64,000 nt of DNA, taken from assembly GCA_947034885.2 (NCBI GenBank), contig OX344756.2, positions 22,241,489 through 22,305,488 of the forward strand, in the 5' to 3' direction. The translations under genes and the position numbers were made by a program. The first letter of the stretch is position 1; every line of letters starts with the position of its first letter. The notes beneath the pieces were generated by a model, which did not search any database, was not told where the DNA came from, and saw nothing but the letters and a program-made list of their open reading frames with translations. Source of the stretch: Thuidium tamariscinum. Lineage: Eukaryota > Streptophyta > Bryopsida > Hypnales > Thuidiaceae. Positions 20,621-35,300 of the stretch are shown piece after piece.

Positions 20621-23600
20621 CTAAGGAAAAAAAAGTCCGTAAAATATCTAAGGCCTTACAAACCCAAAAAATAGAACTCCAACTTAAACAACCTACTTTT
20701 GCAGTTAATACTCGTAGTGCTACCTTAAAAAATAAATTAAATTCAAAAGGGGATTTCCAAATTAATTGAGAGGATGATAGGAGTGAACGTGAATCTCTAG
20801 ATGGAGATTCATTTACACCAACTTCACCCTTAAAAAATCAACCTTTTATACCACATGTACCTTTTCTTCAACCCACAAAAAGTTTCGAGAATAATGTATC
20901 ATTGCCAAAAATCTCCACTGCACCTTTAATTCCATGTACAACTAAAATACCTATGAGGAGACTTCCGATTTCATTACCTAGTAAATATAGACTTAAATCT
21001 AAAAGAATTAATAAACATTTGATGAAACTCTTAGCTGGATTGAAATCTTATAAAATTTTAGAGAATTTGGACTCTATACAACCTCAAATATCCCTAAAGC
21101 AACTTTTAGTTATTTCACCTAAGTGTAGGAGTGAACTTAGCCATACTTTAGTAAAAAAGAGGGTTAAGGAAAATGAAATTCATGATGTTTTCTTAGATCC
21201 GGGTGCTCCAACCATTGAAGTAAGAATTGATGGCACTTTAATTTCAGGTGCTCAAATAGATGGGAGATCTAGTGTTAACCTTATGAGTAAGAAAACTATG
21301 GATGAAATAGGATTAACAACAATGATTCCCACACCCATAATTTTACGTATGGCCTATCAAAGTAGAGTCAAACCTTTGGGTATGTTATCCTAGATTTCTA
21401 CTTTATTGGTGATTTAGAATATAAAGTGAATTACATTATATTTAAAGTTCTAACTTCATTTCTTCCTATTCTATTTTACTTGGCTGACCTTGGTTACATA
21501 TGGCCAATGTGAAAGATGATTGGAGAAAAGGCCTAATAACTACTAGGAAAGGAAAACAGAAAATAACATTACCGATGTTTCCAATTATTTATGATGAGGA
21601 AACCCAAGAGAATGAATCAAATATTACATCAGCAAATTCTTCTGATAATGGTTATAATACCTCGTTTGAAGAATCTTCTATAAATATATCTAAAAGTCCC
21701 TTTCCTTATCAGTGTGTCGGACTTAGAGAAAATTTTGTTCCATTAACAACCTATAATGATTCAGATGATGTAATTCTAGCTTGGCAGACTTCTGATGTAG
21801 GGATGGTTGAGACCACGGAAGAATCTAAGTTAGAACCGCATTTTGATTCAAATACACATGACCTAGAAAAAATGTTTTTGGATGATGATAAAACTCCTAT
21901 TAATTTAGAATCTTTAAAAGATATATGTCAAGATATGAATTTAGGAATGGAAGAGGATCCAAAAAATATAAGGGTCTACTCTAAAATGACTAAGGTTGAA
22001 TGGAATTACTGGAGAAATCTCTTTAAGAGAAATAAGAGTGCTTTTGCTTGGACTTATAAAGACCTTAGAGGAGTCCCTTTAGAAATTTGTGAGCATAAAA
22101 TTATTTTAGAAAAAGATGCTAAACCTGTATGTCAAAGACAATACAGAATGAATCCTAAGTATTCTTTGATAGTAAAAGAGGAAATTGATAAATTATTAGA
22201 ATGTGGATTTATCTATCCAGTACCTTACAATGAGTGGGTGTCTTCAATTGTCATTGTTTCCAAGAAAAATGGCAAATTGTGTATTTGTCAAGACTATAGG
22301 AAATTGAATAGTGTCACTCGTAAAGACTATTTTTCCTTATCCTTTACAGACACCATGTTAGATATAGTGTCAGGATATGAGTATTATTCAATAATGGATG
22401 GATTTTCAGGTTATAACCAGGTTCAAATTGCTTTAATGTATCAATTACTGACCACCTTTACTACGGATTGGGGAACTTTTGCGTGTAGAATAATGCCTTT
22501 TGGTCTTTGTAATGCACCTGCTACTTTTCAAAAATATCTACGAAAATTTATGGAAATTTTCTTAAATGATTTTTGTGTCTTTAGTAGTAAGTCTAATCAT
22601 GCTACTTGTTTAACCAAATGTTTTGAACAATATAAGAAATTCGAAATTTCTATTAATTTAGCTAAATCTCAATTTGCAATACTTTTTAGAAAACTATTGG
22701 GACACATAGTATCCAAACAAGGTATTGCCAGTGATCCAAATAAAGTTGCAATTATTGCAAATTTATCAATTCTAAATACTGTCACTAGAGTTAAAAGGAT
22801 TTTTAGGTCATATTGGCTATTATAGAAGATTTATTCATAAATATGCCACTATTGTCCTCCCCTTAATACACTTATTAAAAAAAAGTGAACAACCTCCAGT
22901 TTGGACTGAGCAATGTACTAAAGCGTTCTTGACCTTAAAAATAAAACTAATAAATAGCCCAATTTTAGTTAATCCTAATTAAGATAAAGATTTTGAGGTT
23001 TATATTGATGCTTCTAATTTTTCAATTGGCACGGTTCTTAGTAAAAAAGATGATAAAAAACATGATCACCCTATCTACTATGCAAGTAGGCAACTTACTT
23101 TTGCTGAGAGGAATTATTCTGTTACGGAGCATGAGGCTTTGGAAATGATTTTTTTCATTTAGAAATTCCGCCATTATTTGTTGGGCTATAAGTTTACTTT
23201 TCATGTAGATCATGATGTCTTAAAATACATGATAAATAAACCCCAATTAAGTGGCCGAATTGCTAGATGGGTACTTTTATTACAAGAGTTAATTTTTCAA
23301 TCAATGTTAGATTTGGAAAAGCCCATGTTAATGCAAATCACCTTTCTAAACTTAATGAACAAGTTGGCACCGAACTTGTTGATGATAATTATTTGGATGC
23401 TCAAGTTTTTCAAATAGATGTCATTTCTTCAAAATATGTAGAAATTATGAACTATTTGTTCACAAGAAATTTTCCTTCTAATTTCACTGATAAACAAAAG
23501 GCAAGATTAATACAAAGATCTAGACCTTATACTTTATTAGATGGAATACTATTTAAATTGGGACATGACAATATTTTACGTAGATGTATAAATCCAAGTG

Positions 23601-24284
23601 AAATAGATGATGTTTTAAAAGGGTGCCACGAATCCAGTTGTGGAGGACATTTTGCGGGGTTTGTTACTGATAAAAAGGCCCTTCATTCTAGATATTGGTG
23701 GCCATCTTTGTTTAAAGATGCCATGAAATTTGTTAAAAAATGTGATCCATGTCAAAGAGTTGGGAAGCCTACTGCCACTTTGGCAATGCCCCTAATCCCT
23801 ATTTTGGCTCAAACGCCATTTGAAAAATGGGGGATTGACTTTGTTGAACCTATAAAAAAAATCCTAGTAGAAATGGTAGGAAACAATATATCCTTGTAGC
23901 AACCAAATATATGACTAAATGGGTGGAAGCTCAAACTACAAGAACAGATGATGCACAAACAGTTGCAAAGTTTTTATATGAAAATATAATTACTAGGGTT
24001 GGTTGTCCAAGAGAATTGGTAAGCGACTGAGGGACCCATTTTATAAATTCTACCATTGAAAATTTAACCAATAAGTATTTAATCAAACATAGAAAGTCTA
24101 CACCCTATCATTCTAGAGCTAATGGACAAAGTGACAAACTGAAAAAACAAATGGGATTTTATGCAAAATTATTACTAAAATTGTACAAGGGTCAAATACG
24201 GATTGGGATGAAAGACTTTTTGATGCTTTATGGGCCTATAGGACTACCTATAAAGTAACTACAAAAACACACCCCTTTTTTAGG
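20621..24284 (+). pseudogene. Outer gypsy protease-RT-RNase H-integrase (fossil)
   Basis: The aspartic protease segment is at about 21,185-21,390 (the usual catalytic core is recognisable as AQIDGRSSVNLMS). RT spans about 21,970-22,820 (CEHKIILEKDAKPVCQRQYR, MPFGLCNAPATFQ), RNase H about 22,980-23,290 (VYIDASNFSIG, ITEHEAL-like), the integrase HHCC finger about 23,560-23,760 (CHESSCGGHF ... CDPCQRVGK) and the integrase core about 23,800-24,280. The order RT-RNase H-integrase places it in Ty3/gypsy. A hairpin MITE lies in the integrase end. Multiple breaks are spread along it. Confidence 0.85.
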
Positions 24285-24481
24285 TTTTTACAGACATGAA
24301 AAGCTTTGTTTCATCCCATTTGAATTAAGGAGTCAAAAGTTATGAGAAATTTTAGTTTGCGGGTAGGTAAGGAATTTTTGAAAACCATACCTACTCGCAA
24401 ACTAAAATTGCTCATAACTTTTGACTCCTTAATCCAAATGGGATGAAATAAAGCTTCCCATGTTTGTGAAAACCTAAAAAA
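24285..24481. mobile_element. Hairpin MITE in the outer integrase
   Basis: About 197 bp folding on itself. Left arm TTTTTAGGTTTTTACAGACA and its continuation through GGAGTCAAAAGTTATGAG are mirrored at 24,395-24,481 with about 10 differences. Clear target duplication not found. No ORF. Confidence 0.75.
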
Positions 24482-26010
24482 TTGATTTGAAATTTCACTT
24501 TTGGAAAAAAAAGGTTTTTTAAAGAGGTTTTTTTATTTGCCTGGGCTGCCCTCCAAGTAAAGATCTACTCCTCAGGCACATCTTGTGTAAGAATTTCAAT
24601 GGAAAAAAAAACTCCATTTGTAGTAAGCTACCCAAAAAATTTATAGTGCTAAAAAACGCAACTCAAGGCTTTAGGGGTTAAAGACTTGGATGAATATGAT
24701 GTCGTAATGTAAATGCGTACATTATTTAAAATATATACGTATTTTTTGTATTCAAATTAGATTTTAGGATTCAAGCTCTAGAATCTATATTTAGGTTTGA
24801 AGTTCAATACTAAAATGTTGAACTGAAGGGTTTTTATGGAGTTATGAGATCTAGAATCTTAGGATTCTTCTTTGACTTTAGTTTTTACCTCCATTTAGTT
24901 TAGTTGAAGTTTAATATCTAATTTTAATCTTATATTCTATTTATATGTTTAGAAAATAAGATTAGGAGTTAGAATTAGTTTATCTTCTAGTTTGACCTTT
25001 GAGTTTCATTGGCTTTGGAGAATAACTTGAATTTATGTTTTTGTTCTTTTACTTTAGCCAATAGATGTTTGGAGGTCCATTTGGGCATCTTCTACTTAAT
25101 TTAGGGTCATATAGGATTAGTAGGCATCTTCTTCTTCCTCATTGAGGATTATGGAGTTGGGAGTTTGAGGAAAGGACCCGAATGTTTAATGATTATTGTA
25201 TTGTGAGTTTAGGAGAGCTCGGAATGCTTGGAGGATCATTGTAAATTGTGTATGAAAAATTTTGAAATAAAAATTTGAGGAGTGTTGTATCTTAACATTG
25301 AGCTTTAAAAAAAATTTAATTTTTTAATTTGGAGTTGTAAGCTGAAAATTGTACTTGTTTGAGTGGAGAGAAGTCTACTGCCTTTCATGAGAGAGGGTTG
25401 AGATTTCGACCAACTATAGAAGACGGACAATTTCTTTATTTGTAGATTCAAATGTGTTGTGGTTTGTGGCTCGTTTTGAAATTTTGTTGTTCCCAGCCGG
25501 TTTTGAAGGCTAGTTGCAAATTCCTTTTCTGCTTTGTAAAACATGTTGCGGGCTATGGAGTCATTTTTTATGACAATTATTAGCCCTATTTCTTGTTTGT
25601 CGTGACAAAGTGGGATTAATCACCCACATGATCAATCTTTTATGTTGTTTCCATTAGTGAAAGGCGTTTCTTATTCACCGTGGGTTTGAAATTTAAGATT
25701 CCATCATTCAAATGGCTCAACTCGTAGTCTGGCCATCTCGTTTTACCTATCCAAGGATTTGTTCTTATTACACATCTTTACCCTTGGCTTATTAAAACCC
25801 ACACAAGATAGGCCAACGGAAGACCAAGTGAAGATTCAAGTGAAGAATCAAGCAAAGATTCAAGTTTCAAGACATTCCTGTTGATACTTAATAACTTGCA
25901 GTCAGACACCCCGTGTGTTCCCTAAGCGCGCTTTTCTCAATCTGACAACGACTTGTATGGAAAAACTACATGTGAATGTAGCAGTTAGCTTTTAGTGTCT
26001 GTTTAGGATG
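24482..26010. other. Outer gypsy interior, non-coding, nothing recognised
   Basis: AT-rich, with no protein similarity that I can see. A CACTA-end-like TTTATAGTG occurs near 24,641. A small cluster of AAGATTCAAG-type repeats lies at 25,833-25,875. Confidence 0.4.
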
Positions 26011-26015
26011 GAAAT

Positions 26016-26229
26016 TGTTGAGTATAATATACAAAACAAAAGCTCAAAACACGAACATTAAAGTTGCAAAAGAAAAATACACTTGTTAACATTGAAAAAT
26101 AAAAGTCTATATAAAGGGAGGGAGACGATCAATAGTACTCTCTCCCTATTGGCTAAGAAATACTTTGTTGACTAATATGTCACACCTTATGAGGAGCGTT
26201 TACACTACAATTTCAACCGGTTTTCAATA
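26016..26229 (-). repeat. Copia LTR (3' copy on minus strand)
   Basis: Starts TGTTGAGTATAATAT and ends TTTTCAATA on the plus strand; pairs with 32,149-32,360. Confidence 0.85.
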
Positions 26230-29200
26230 CTCCTCTTTGCTCAACATAAGGATAAAATAAAAATAAAAATAATACGGGTTGGTCGATGTACAGCATAACA
26301 TCAATTGAATTCAAAACACAGTCGCCAAGTCATAGACTTCGTCGACTGGTTTCATACGTCGGTGGTCAACCGATCGATCCGCGGTTCGATCTTTGTCGGC
26401 CACATTGCCTGATTTGGGGACCCGCGACTTGACATACTAGTGAGGTAGAAATAACAACCGATCCACTATCCCACCCTTGAGTTGTGATGTGACAAGATGT
26501 AGGACCCCCCCTAAGATGGTAACAAGCTCCAGTATTGAACCTCAAACCGTGATTCTCACCATGACCCCACCTTTTTCTCTATAAAAATTTCCATAATCTT
26601 AAAAGGTTACAATTGTTGCCTTAATAAAACCTTATCTGGGAAAATGTTAATTTTAAGGATAAAATCATAGATGAAGGAAAAAGAGTACAACATCTTTATC
26701 AATCCATTCTCATAGTAAAACCTAGTGGAAAAATTCTATGGAAAGAAATTAAAAAGGTCAATAAACTTCATATGCAATTTATTGAATTTTTTGTTCCAAA
26801 TTACTAAGTCGCCACATTCCAATGCCATGGACAAGTCAACGATGGGTAGTTAATAGAAGAGCCTCGGTAAAAAGGTCAGCAAGATTACGAGCTGATACAA
26901 TTTTCTTAATTCTAAATGTTTTGTCTGTAATCAAATCATTGATAAAGGTGAAATACTTTGGATTAGTATGTTTTGTACGATCACCTTTAATAAAACCTGC
27001 TTGCATTTGAGTAACACAAGAAGTATTATCTTTGTATAAAATAGTTGGAAAATTATAATAAAATAATCCATAGTTTGTTCGAATGAACTTGTTAATCAAT
27101 CTCAACCAAATACATTTACGAGATGCTTCATGTAATTAAAAACAATAATTTCTGCATAGTTAGATGATGTTATAGTGATAATTTGCTTTATTGATTTCCA
27201 AGATGTTGCAGCTCTATGCCGCAAGAAAACATAGCTTCTTTAAGATTTAGATGTTGCAAGATCAGATCTATATTCTGCATCTGCATATCCAACTAATGTT
27301 GAATTAAGTGATCGAGTATAATGTAGTTTCAAATCTTTAATTCTTTTCAAATAACGAAAAAAGTGTTTGATGCCATTTTAATATCAAAGTGTAGGACGAA
27401 CACTATGCCTTGTAAGAACACTATCTGCAAAAGAAATATCAAGTCTTATAGATGTAGCCAAATATAAAAGTGCTCTGATCGCAGCAAGGTATGAATAATT
27501 TTCACTCAATGTTTCTTCCTCTTCCTCGCAAGGGCAGTAAAGATCTTCATCTTCAAAATTGCGACTTACTGTAGGTGTTGACAAAGGATGTGCATCAAGC
27601 ATGTTGAATCTTTTTATGATTTGGTTGATGGAGATTGTTTGAGAAAGAAAAATACTACCATCTTTCAAATGATGAACTTATAAACCAATACAAAAGGTAG
27701 TATTGCCAAGTAACTTCATTTCAAACTCTCAAATAAGTAACTGAGTAGCGGCAGTTAATGCAGATTTGGTACCTTTAAGATTTAAATCATCAACATAAAC
27801 AGCAATGATGACAAAATCATCTTTGTCTTGATTGATAAATATACATAGAAGTAGTGCATTATTAATAAAATGATTTGCAATAAAAAAATTTCATAATTGT
27901 TGGTATCACATGCGTTTAGATTGTTTAAGGTCATATAGTGCGTGTTGTAATTTAATGCCACGATGTTTACTTGGAATAATGGCACTTGAAGTTGCAGATT
28001 CAAGTCCAAGCGGGACTTTCATGTATATATTAGTATGAAGTGAGCCATATAAATAAGTAGTAATTACATCCATAAGTATCATTTCAAGAATAATATGTTC
28101 TAGTATTCCAAGGAGATATCAAAAAGTAATAGTATCCATAACTGGCGAATACGTAATATCGTAATCAATGCCAAACTTTTGTGTATATCCTTGAGCAACA
28201 AGACGAACTTTGTAGCAAATAATCTCACCTTTGTCATTTCGTTTGCGTTAAAGATTAGTTTGTATCCAAGAGGTCGAAAATTGAAATTATCTACGATAAG
28301 GCGAAGAACTTGTCGCTTCTTCAAAGAAACATATTCCTTTTCAATAGCAGCTTTTCACTGAAGTTAATCAGAGTGATGCATTGCATCTTCAATAGTACGT
28401 GGTTCGGGATCATCTTTCTCGCAAGAAAATTTTTCTACAAGCATAGAGATGAATGTGTCATCTATGTCAATACTTGTTCTATCCTATACATCACCAGTAC
28501 CACAGTACATCACAGATAATTCTGTATTCAAATTAGACATTACTTCTTTAAAAGTAGTTGGATAAATAAAATTAGAAGTGGTTGCTATGGGTAGAGAAAG
28601 AATAGCAACATCAATAATAGTCTTGCGTTTTCGTGGTTGTTTATCGGATTCACAATTCTATTTGCCAATAGATTGAGGAGTAGTAATGATTATAGTTTCT
28701 GGTACAAAAACTCGAGCAAAAAGATTTTGAGCCTCATTTAGTGGAGTTTTACTGATCTTTGGAACATCATTAAAACCATCAAATGTCTGATCCGCAATCT
28801 TTTGCAAATGTAAAATTTTGGCAACTTCATTTTCGGTCAGAGATGTTCGTGGATCAGGATTAGATGTAAACGTTTGAGGTGCTCGAAAAATAATACTAGT
28901 AGAAGTTTCTTGAATAGATTTTCCTCTTTTTAATAATAGAAATATATGTTTTTCAAATTGATAGTTGGCAAAACGTGCACGGAGTAATGTGCTAGTAGAA
29001 GGGCTGATATAATGAATAATGCTTGGAGAATCAAATCCAACATAGATATCGTCTTAGCAATGAGTGCCAATAGTATGACATTGAGATTCTGTAATTGGAA
29101 CCCAAACACGACATCCAAATACTCGTAAATGAGAAACATTAGAGACGCATCTTAAAAAAAGTTTTTGTGAAGAAGTAATCTCCACTGATGAAGGACAAAG

Positions 29201-32148
29201 TTGAATCAAAGTTGCAATATGAAGAACTGCATGTCCTCACATATATGTGAAGAAATTGACATGTAAAAGTAATGGTCTTATTATCAATTGAATTCTCTTG
29301 ATAAAAGACTTTATCAATCCATTTTGAACATGTTCATATGGAATTGAGTATGTCAAATCAATCCCAGTGGAAATACAATAATCTTCAAAAGATTTGGACC
29401 GAAATTCTTGAATATTATCCATTTGAAGAGTTTTGATTGGATAATCAAAAAAATGAGCCTTGAATCGGATCAACATTAAAAGCAAATTGGCAAAAAACAA
29501 ATTTCTAGTTGATAGTAGAAAAACATGAGATTATTTGCTTGAGGCATCAATCACAACTAAAAAATATCGAAATGGTTTAGACATAGGTCTTATAGGACCA
29601 CAAATATCACCATGTAGCTTTGAAAGCATTGGTGGTAATTTACTAGACAGCTTCCATAAAGATGGTTTAACAATCAATTTGCCTTGTGCACATGCTTGGC
29701 ATAGTGTTATGAAATTTACATCAGTTGGCTGTAAATTATGATCAAGAACACATGGAAGAATTTTACGAAATAAAGTAGAGCCTAGATGACTCAGTTTTCC
29801 ATACTACAGTGAAGTTTTATTATTATTAGAAGATAAAGCAAAAGTAGATACATTTGGTAGTTGGATTGAAATCCAATACAAGCCACTTGCTATAACAAAG
29901 GCTATTTCCACTACTTTATTATTTTGTACAAAAAGTAAAGCCTCTTGCCTATCTAGAATTTTGGTCAAGAGATGAAAATCATTGGTGTGGATATCTTGAT
30001 AGCTAATCAGGCTTCAAAGCGCAGAGGAAAAAAACATAACACGCATGCATGTTATAGTGGTGCCCTCAAGCAAAATCACCTTTGTAGGTCTTCCCTGAAA
30101 ACGAAATACTTTCAATCTAACTATAGTTATTAAATTTTTAGTTGTCAAGTTGAAAGATTATCAACATCAAAAAATTGTCTATTCTGTAAAATAGTATATG
30201 TAGTTGCAGAGTCAAGGAGAGCATCACAAGATTTACTAGTGGAGGTATCCTCAACAACGTGTGTTTCAAAGTCTTCAGTTTCAAATGGGTCCATAAACAC
30301 ATCCATGGTATGGGTTTCATGACCCTGAACTCAAAGTTTTTTTGTTTTCTTGGTACATCTTGACAAAATAGTCTGATGTATGACAAACATTTGCCAAATG
30401 GTCAACTCTACCACATTTGTGGCAAGTACGCGTCTCTAACTGACAGTTACCATGATTTTGAGTAGAAGAATTAGTATTCTTTTTGTGCACATGACTATGA
30501 CTACCAAACTATTTATAGTGATGTTTCTTAAATTTGTGTGTCTTAGGTTTCACATGAAAAATCTTGACAACATGAGACTCAAGAACTGTAGTCCCAATGG
30601 GATGGACCTCTGCATTACGTAGAAAGATGTCATTTTGCTTTTCAAGAAGTAATATTAGAGACATGAGATTTGAATGATTCTTAAATTTCATATTTCTATA
30701 CTATTGGACAAATACAACGAAAAATTGGCAAAAATGTTGAAAGAGTTTTTTCAATCATTTCCTGTTCGGTAATGGATTGGCTACACAATTGTAATTGTGA
30801 TATAATACGGTAAAATTCATTGTTAAAAGCAACGAGTATTAAAAAATTCAACACTCGTAAATGGGTCCAATCATAGAGAGCCCTAGAAAAGAACATTGTT
30901 TTCTGATGGTCAAAACAAGACTTGAGTTTCTACCAAAGTTCATCTGATTTTTCTATTTCTAAATATTGATGTATAAAGAAAGAACAACATGGCGACGGAG
31001 CAAGAGTAATGCTTTCCAAGAAATGGCTGTAGAAACAGTGGTTGCAGGAGCAACGACATTCTTAGTAGAGTTTGTGGCAGCAAGAGTAGTGGCATTTACA
31101 GTGGGGGTAGTGTCAAAAACAATAGCGTCTGATAATTGCTCCGCAAATATATGTGCTTTGACAGTCCGTGCCCATAATAAATAATTGCTCCTATTCGCTG
31201 CAAGTTGTATGAAAAGAAGAGGTTGTAGATGTGGTGACTCAATAAGAGTAGTAGCCATTGAAATAGTTGTAGAAGTGGCAACAAAAAAAATTGAAGTAGT
31301 CATGATGAAAGAGTAGAAAAATAACTAAGAAAAATTTAGAGTTTTGAATAGGAGATGAAGGTAAAGATGAAATGAAAAATAAAGATTAAGATTTAAAAAG
31401 ATTCAAATTCAAATTAAAGATAAAGATATAGTTTTTCTAAAATAAGGATAAAAATTAAATGTAGATAAAGATAAAAATAAATAAAAATAAAGATAAAGAG
31501 AAGATAAAATAAAGTGAAAATATAAAAAATTCAAGTAAAAATAATAAAATATAAATAAAATATAAATAAAGATAAAAAAAGAGGATAGAAATAAAGATAA
31601 TGATAATATTTATATTTTAGAAAAATAATTATAAATAAAATATTAATGAAAATAAAATGAAAATGAAAACAGATTTGTGTGAGCTTGGAGGGAGAGACTA
31701 AGAGCTTGGAAGGGGGTCTGGGTGAGAGGAAAAGTTGAGTGAAGAAGAGAGACCAAATGGGAAGGGAGGTGGCTAGATGGAAGGGGAAGAGATGGGAGGA
31801 AGGTGGCTTGAAGAGAGGGGGTTACGAGAGAGGGAGAGAAGGCCTAGAGAAGGGATTTGAACTCTGAAGAGATGAGGTAGCCTGGAAGGAAGTAGAGAAG
31901 TCTAGATAGTGGAGAGAAAAATCTAGAGAGTAGAGAGCAATTGAGTAGAGGAGTCTCGCAAGAGGTAATTGAACGGGGAAAGACTGAAATAGAGACTGAA
32001 GCATTGAATCAAGGTTTGTACACAGAAAAGAAAGAGGGGAGTTTGAAAATTAAAACTCCTCTTAAATAAAATCTAAATTGGAAGTTCTAGAAGTAGAAAA
32101 ATTTGAAACTAATTGTTCTACTGAAAGTACAAGAGTGTGCTGATAATG

Positions 32149-32360
32149 TGTTGAGTATAATATATAAAACAAAAGCTCAAAACACAAATATCAAAGTTGC
32201 AAAAGAAAAATATACTTGTTAACATTGAAGAATGAAAATATATACAAAGAGAGAGACGATTAATAGTACTCTCTCCCTATTAGCTAAGAAATACTTTGTT
32301 GACTAATATGTCACGCCTTATGGGGAGCGTTTACACTACGGTTTCAACTGATTCTCAATA
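32149..32360 (-). repeat. Copia LTR (5' copy on minus strand)
   Basis: Pairs with 26,016-26,229. On the minus strand it is followed by TTATCAGCACAC, resembling the ATTATCAGCAC primer site (initiator tRNA-Met) common in plant copia elements. Confidence 0.85.
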
Positions 32361-32365
32361 GAAGT

Positions 32366-35300
32366 GTTGCCTCTCACTTCTTGAAACTCAACACGATTGA
32401 TTGTAAAGGTCGGAAAGTGCTCCAGTGACTACTAAAGGCTTGTAGAATTCTGATTGGGAGGATGTGAGTGCCCATTTGGTCACTCATAATTCAAAAATTG
32501 TTTTTTTTGGATTTTATTAGTTTTGAGTGTAGTTTTATTTACAAAAAGATCAAAAAAGAGTGAATAACCACAATATAGATGTCACATACCAATATAGCAA
32601 AAGGTCATAATGGAACATTTTCCTTCAAATGTAACCAAATCCTGCATGTAGATAGGGTAAAAATCCAGAAATTGTTCAAAATAAACATATAGTAGAAAAT
32701 GCCGAATTCTTTACACCTATTGTGTAATGAGACGCAAAAGAGCTAACTTGGTCCAAGGGAATCATGTGAGAGCCCTAAGATTGATTTTCAAAGATAAGTT
32801 TCAGTTTCCCCATTCCATCGACGAAATAGTAGAAACCCCAAATGTTAGCCTATAGGTGAAAGAAATTCAAATGGAGTGACGAATGGCATCTACGACCTAA
32901 GTACGGTGATTTGAGGTGAAAATCATTCCAAGAGTCCAACGGCGCAATCGGTTTGCCCAAATTCCTTTTTGGTTGAAAGATTCTCTAATTACCGAAAGTT
33001 AAAGGAGATAACAGGATTTGATTTTCCTTCTTTAGATGTGCAAAATGGAAATATAAATTTGCACATCTCTTGAGGAATTCTATGAGAGGTTTCTCAAAAA
33101 GTCTCAATTTTTTCTAATCATCTATAGATCTTTTTTCGAGCGGTCAATCGCCAAAATCCAAGATGGTAAATTCATGAAAATTACCTTGGATGCGGTAAAA
33201 ATCTCACAAAAAATTAGTATAGTTTCTTTTATGTTTATAAAGCACCCCAACAAGTTTGGTGACTTTTTTATCGCGGAAGATGCCAAAATTAGCAACATCT
33301 TCTAAAACCAACAATTTTAAAGTTAATTGTCAAGTTGACTGACGTATCGGGAGCACACAATTTTGGAATAAAATAAACTTAGGATCTTTTTTTATTCCCT
33401 TAAATCTTCTTAAGAGCCTAGGCAGGTTACTTTTTACAAAAAAGGTAAACTCCCAAACTTGGGTTTTTATCCCATTTTGAGTTTCCAGTCACTACTAGGA
33501 TTCTTTGAATTTTTGAGGTAAAAAAATGGGGTATGGGCACTTCTAATCTAAAAATGGCCTTCTGAAGCCAATGGTGTAATACGTTTGTGATTTGGAGTTA
33601 ATCTCCAAAAATTAGAAGGTAGGATTAGTATAGAAGTGAAAAATGGGAAAAAATTAGTTTAAACTAGTTTTCCATTAGGTAATTAGGAGGGGATGACCCT
33701 TGGATTTGAGTATAAAAGGGCACTCATTTTCCTTTCTTTTCACCCATTGGGTTCATTTTGAACCACCTTATTTTCATTTGGGTTCATTTAATTGGATTTT
33801 GGCCATTGAGGCCAAGTTGCCAAATTTCTTTGTTTTTGGAGCAATTCAAGCTCCTCTTGTTGCTACTTTGTGAAGCTTTGAAGGCCCTTCAAACCTTCCT
33901 TGTTGTATTTTGCACTTGTTGATAAGTTTTTGTCAAATTTTTGTCAAGTTTCTTTCACTAGAATTGTTGTTTAATTAACTTGCCTTGTTGTTGTTGTTGT
34001 TTGAAGCTTAAAGTTTTTGTACTAATTCTAGAGGTTCTTCCCTTATAATTGGCAATGCCACTTAGGGGAGTCCTTTAGTTTATTATTTCTCTAACTTGTA
34101 CTAATTGTAGTAATGTTTCATACCACTAACACTCACTTGTTGTCCTACAGTAGTATTTTTGGTGTTGTTATTTGACCTCTAATTGTCCCTAAGCAACGGA
34201 GCTCTTGAAGAATTTGGTTAGAATTTTCTCCGTATTTAAAAATACGGCGAAGCTTTGACTTCGTGTGTTTTGGGGTCTTAGAGTTTTTTGAGAATTTTAC
34301 AAACTACGGCGAAGATTTGGCTTTGCTACTCCCCAAAAGAAAACACTAATATCCTCACAAAAACTTCCTTTAGAATTAGAACAAATCTCCAACCCATGTG
34401 TTTTTAACACATCTAGTTTAGTCTCCAAACATTTGTTTGGAAAAGTTGAGCTTAACTTCTAGGTTAGAACTAAACCCCTAATTAAAATTAAGAGAAATTG
34501 TGAAAGGTGGTGATTTTAGTCTATAAAAAAAAAGGGAGAAAATTATGGAACCAAACTAGTTGGTACCAGGACATCAAGGTTTGAACCTGGGCATCGACAG
34601 CAAGACTTGAGTTTGAGTAAGGCTTGAATCTGACTAGGAGCTTGATTGCCTGGTCTGGTTCTACTACTGGACTGGACTGTTAACTGAACGTGCGAACGAC
34701 TGAACTGAACTGCTCTAGCTCTGTGCTGTGTTGTGTAGTTGTCCAAACGAACGATCTGGCTCTGTGTTGGACCGGTTTCTTATTTTTTTGGATTTCTTAA
34801 ACTTTTGAAAACATAGACTAGGAACTAGAATAGTTTAAACGAAAACAATAAATTAAAAAGAGAGAAAGATAAATAGAAGAGTAAAGAGACAAGTTGTAGG
34901 AGAGAAAAGGTTGAAGAAAATATTGCATAGAAATAGAATAGTAATAGAGACTCTTCACAATTGCCAAAAAACTTCCAACAGAACATTGAAATAGACTAGA
35001 GTTTAGAATTTCTCATAATGTATTTTCAAATCTTTTCCAACTCAATAGTGTAGAATGAAAATGAAGGAGATGAAGAGTGCATTTGAAAGTTGAAGAAAAA
35101 TTAGAAGTTAGATTAGGTGAAAATCCTTGGGAGTCATTTTGAACCAATAAAACTTAGATAAAATAATAATTGACTTGAAGAGTTGATAGAAGATTAATTA
35201 TTCTTTAGATGCCAAGTCAACCATTTGAATACAATAATGGAGGGGGAGTAGTGTTGAAGAGAAAGAAGTAGAATAGAAAGAAAAAGTAGTTAGAAGTTTA

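Larger units (their letters stand above)
26016..32360 (-). mobile_element. Nested Ty1/copia element, minus strand (fossil)
   Basis: LTRs at 26,016-26,229 and 32,149-32,360 (about 212-214 bp, about 90% alike) bound it, with GAAAT/GAAGT as a target duplication with one change. Minus-strand parts in copia order from the right: gag 30,390-31,303 (SNYLLWARTVKAHIFAEQL, CCHC region near 30,410), integrase about 28,930-29,750 (YPIKTLQMDNIQEF; Asp of the core visible), RT about 27,380-28,400 and RNase H about 26,836-27,340 (NLADLFTEALL). A PPT-like CAAAGAGGAG precedes the 3' LTR on the minus strand. Broken at many points; the LTR divergence means it is old. Confidence 0.85.

Noticed and set aside
26370-26420. 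GGTTCGATC box-B-like string suggesting a tRNA or SINE
   Set aside because: The T-stem does not pair and no box A lies at the right distance; too weak to call.
34560-34600. tRNA-like GGTTTGAACCTGG string
   Set aside because: No acceptor or anticodon stems and box A is too close; not a tRNA gene.
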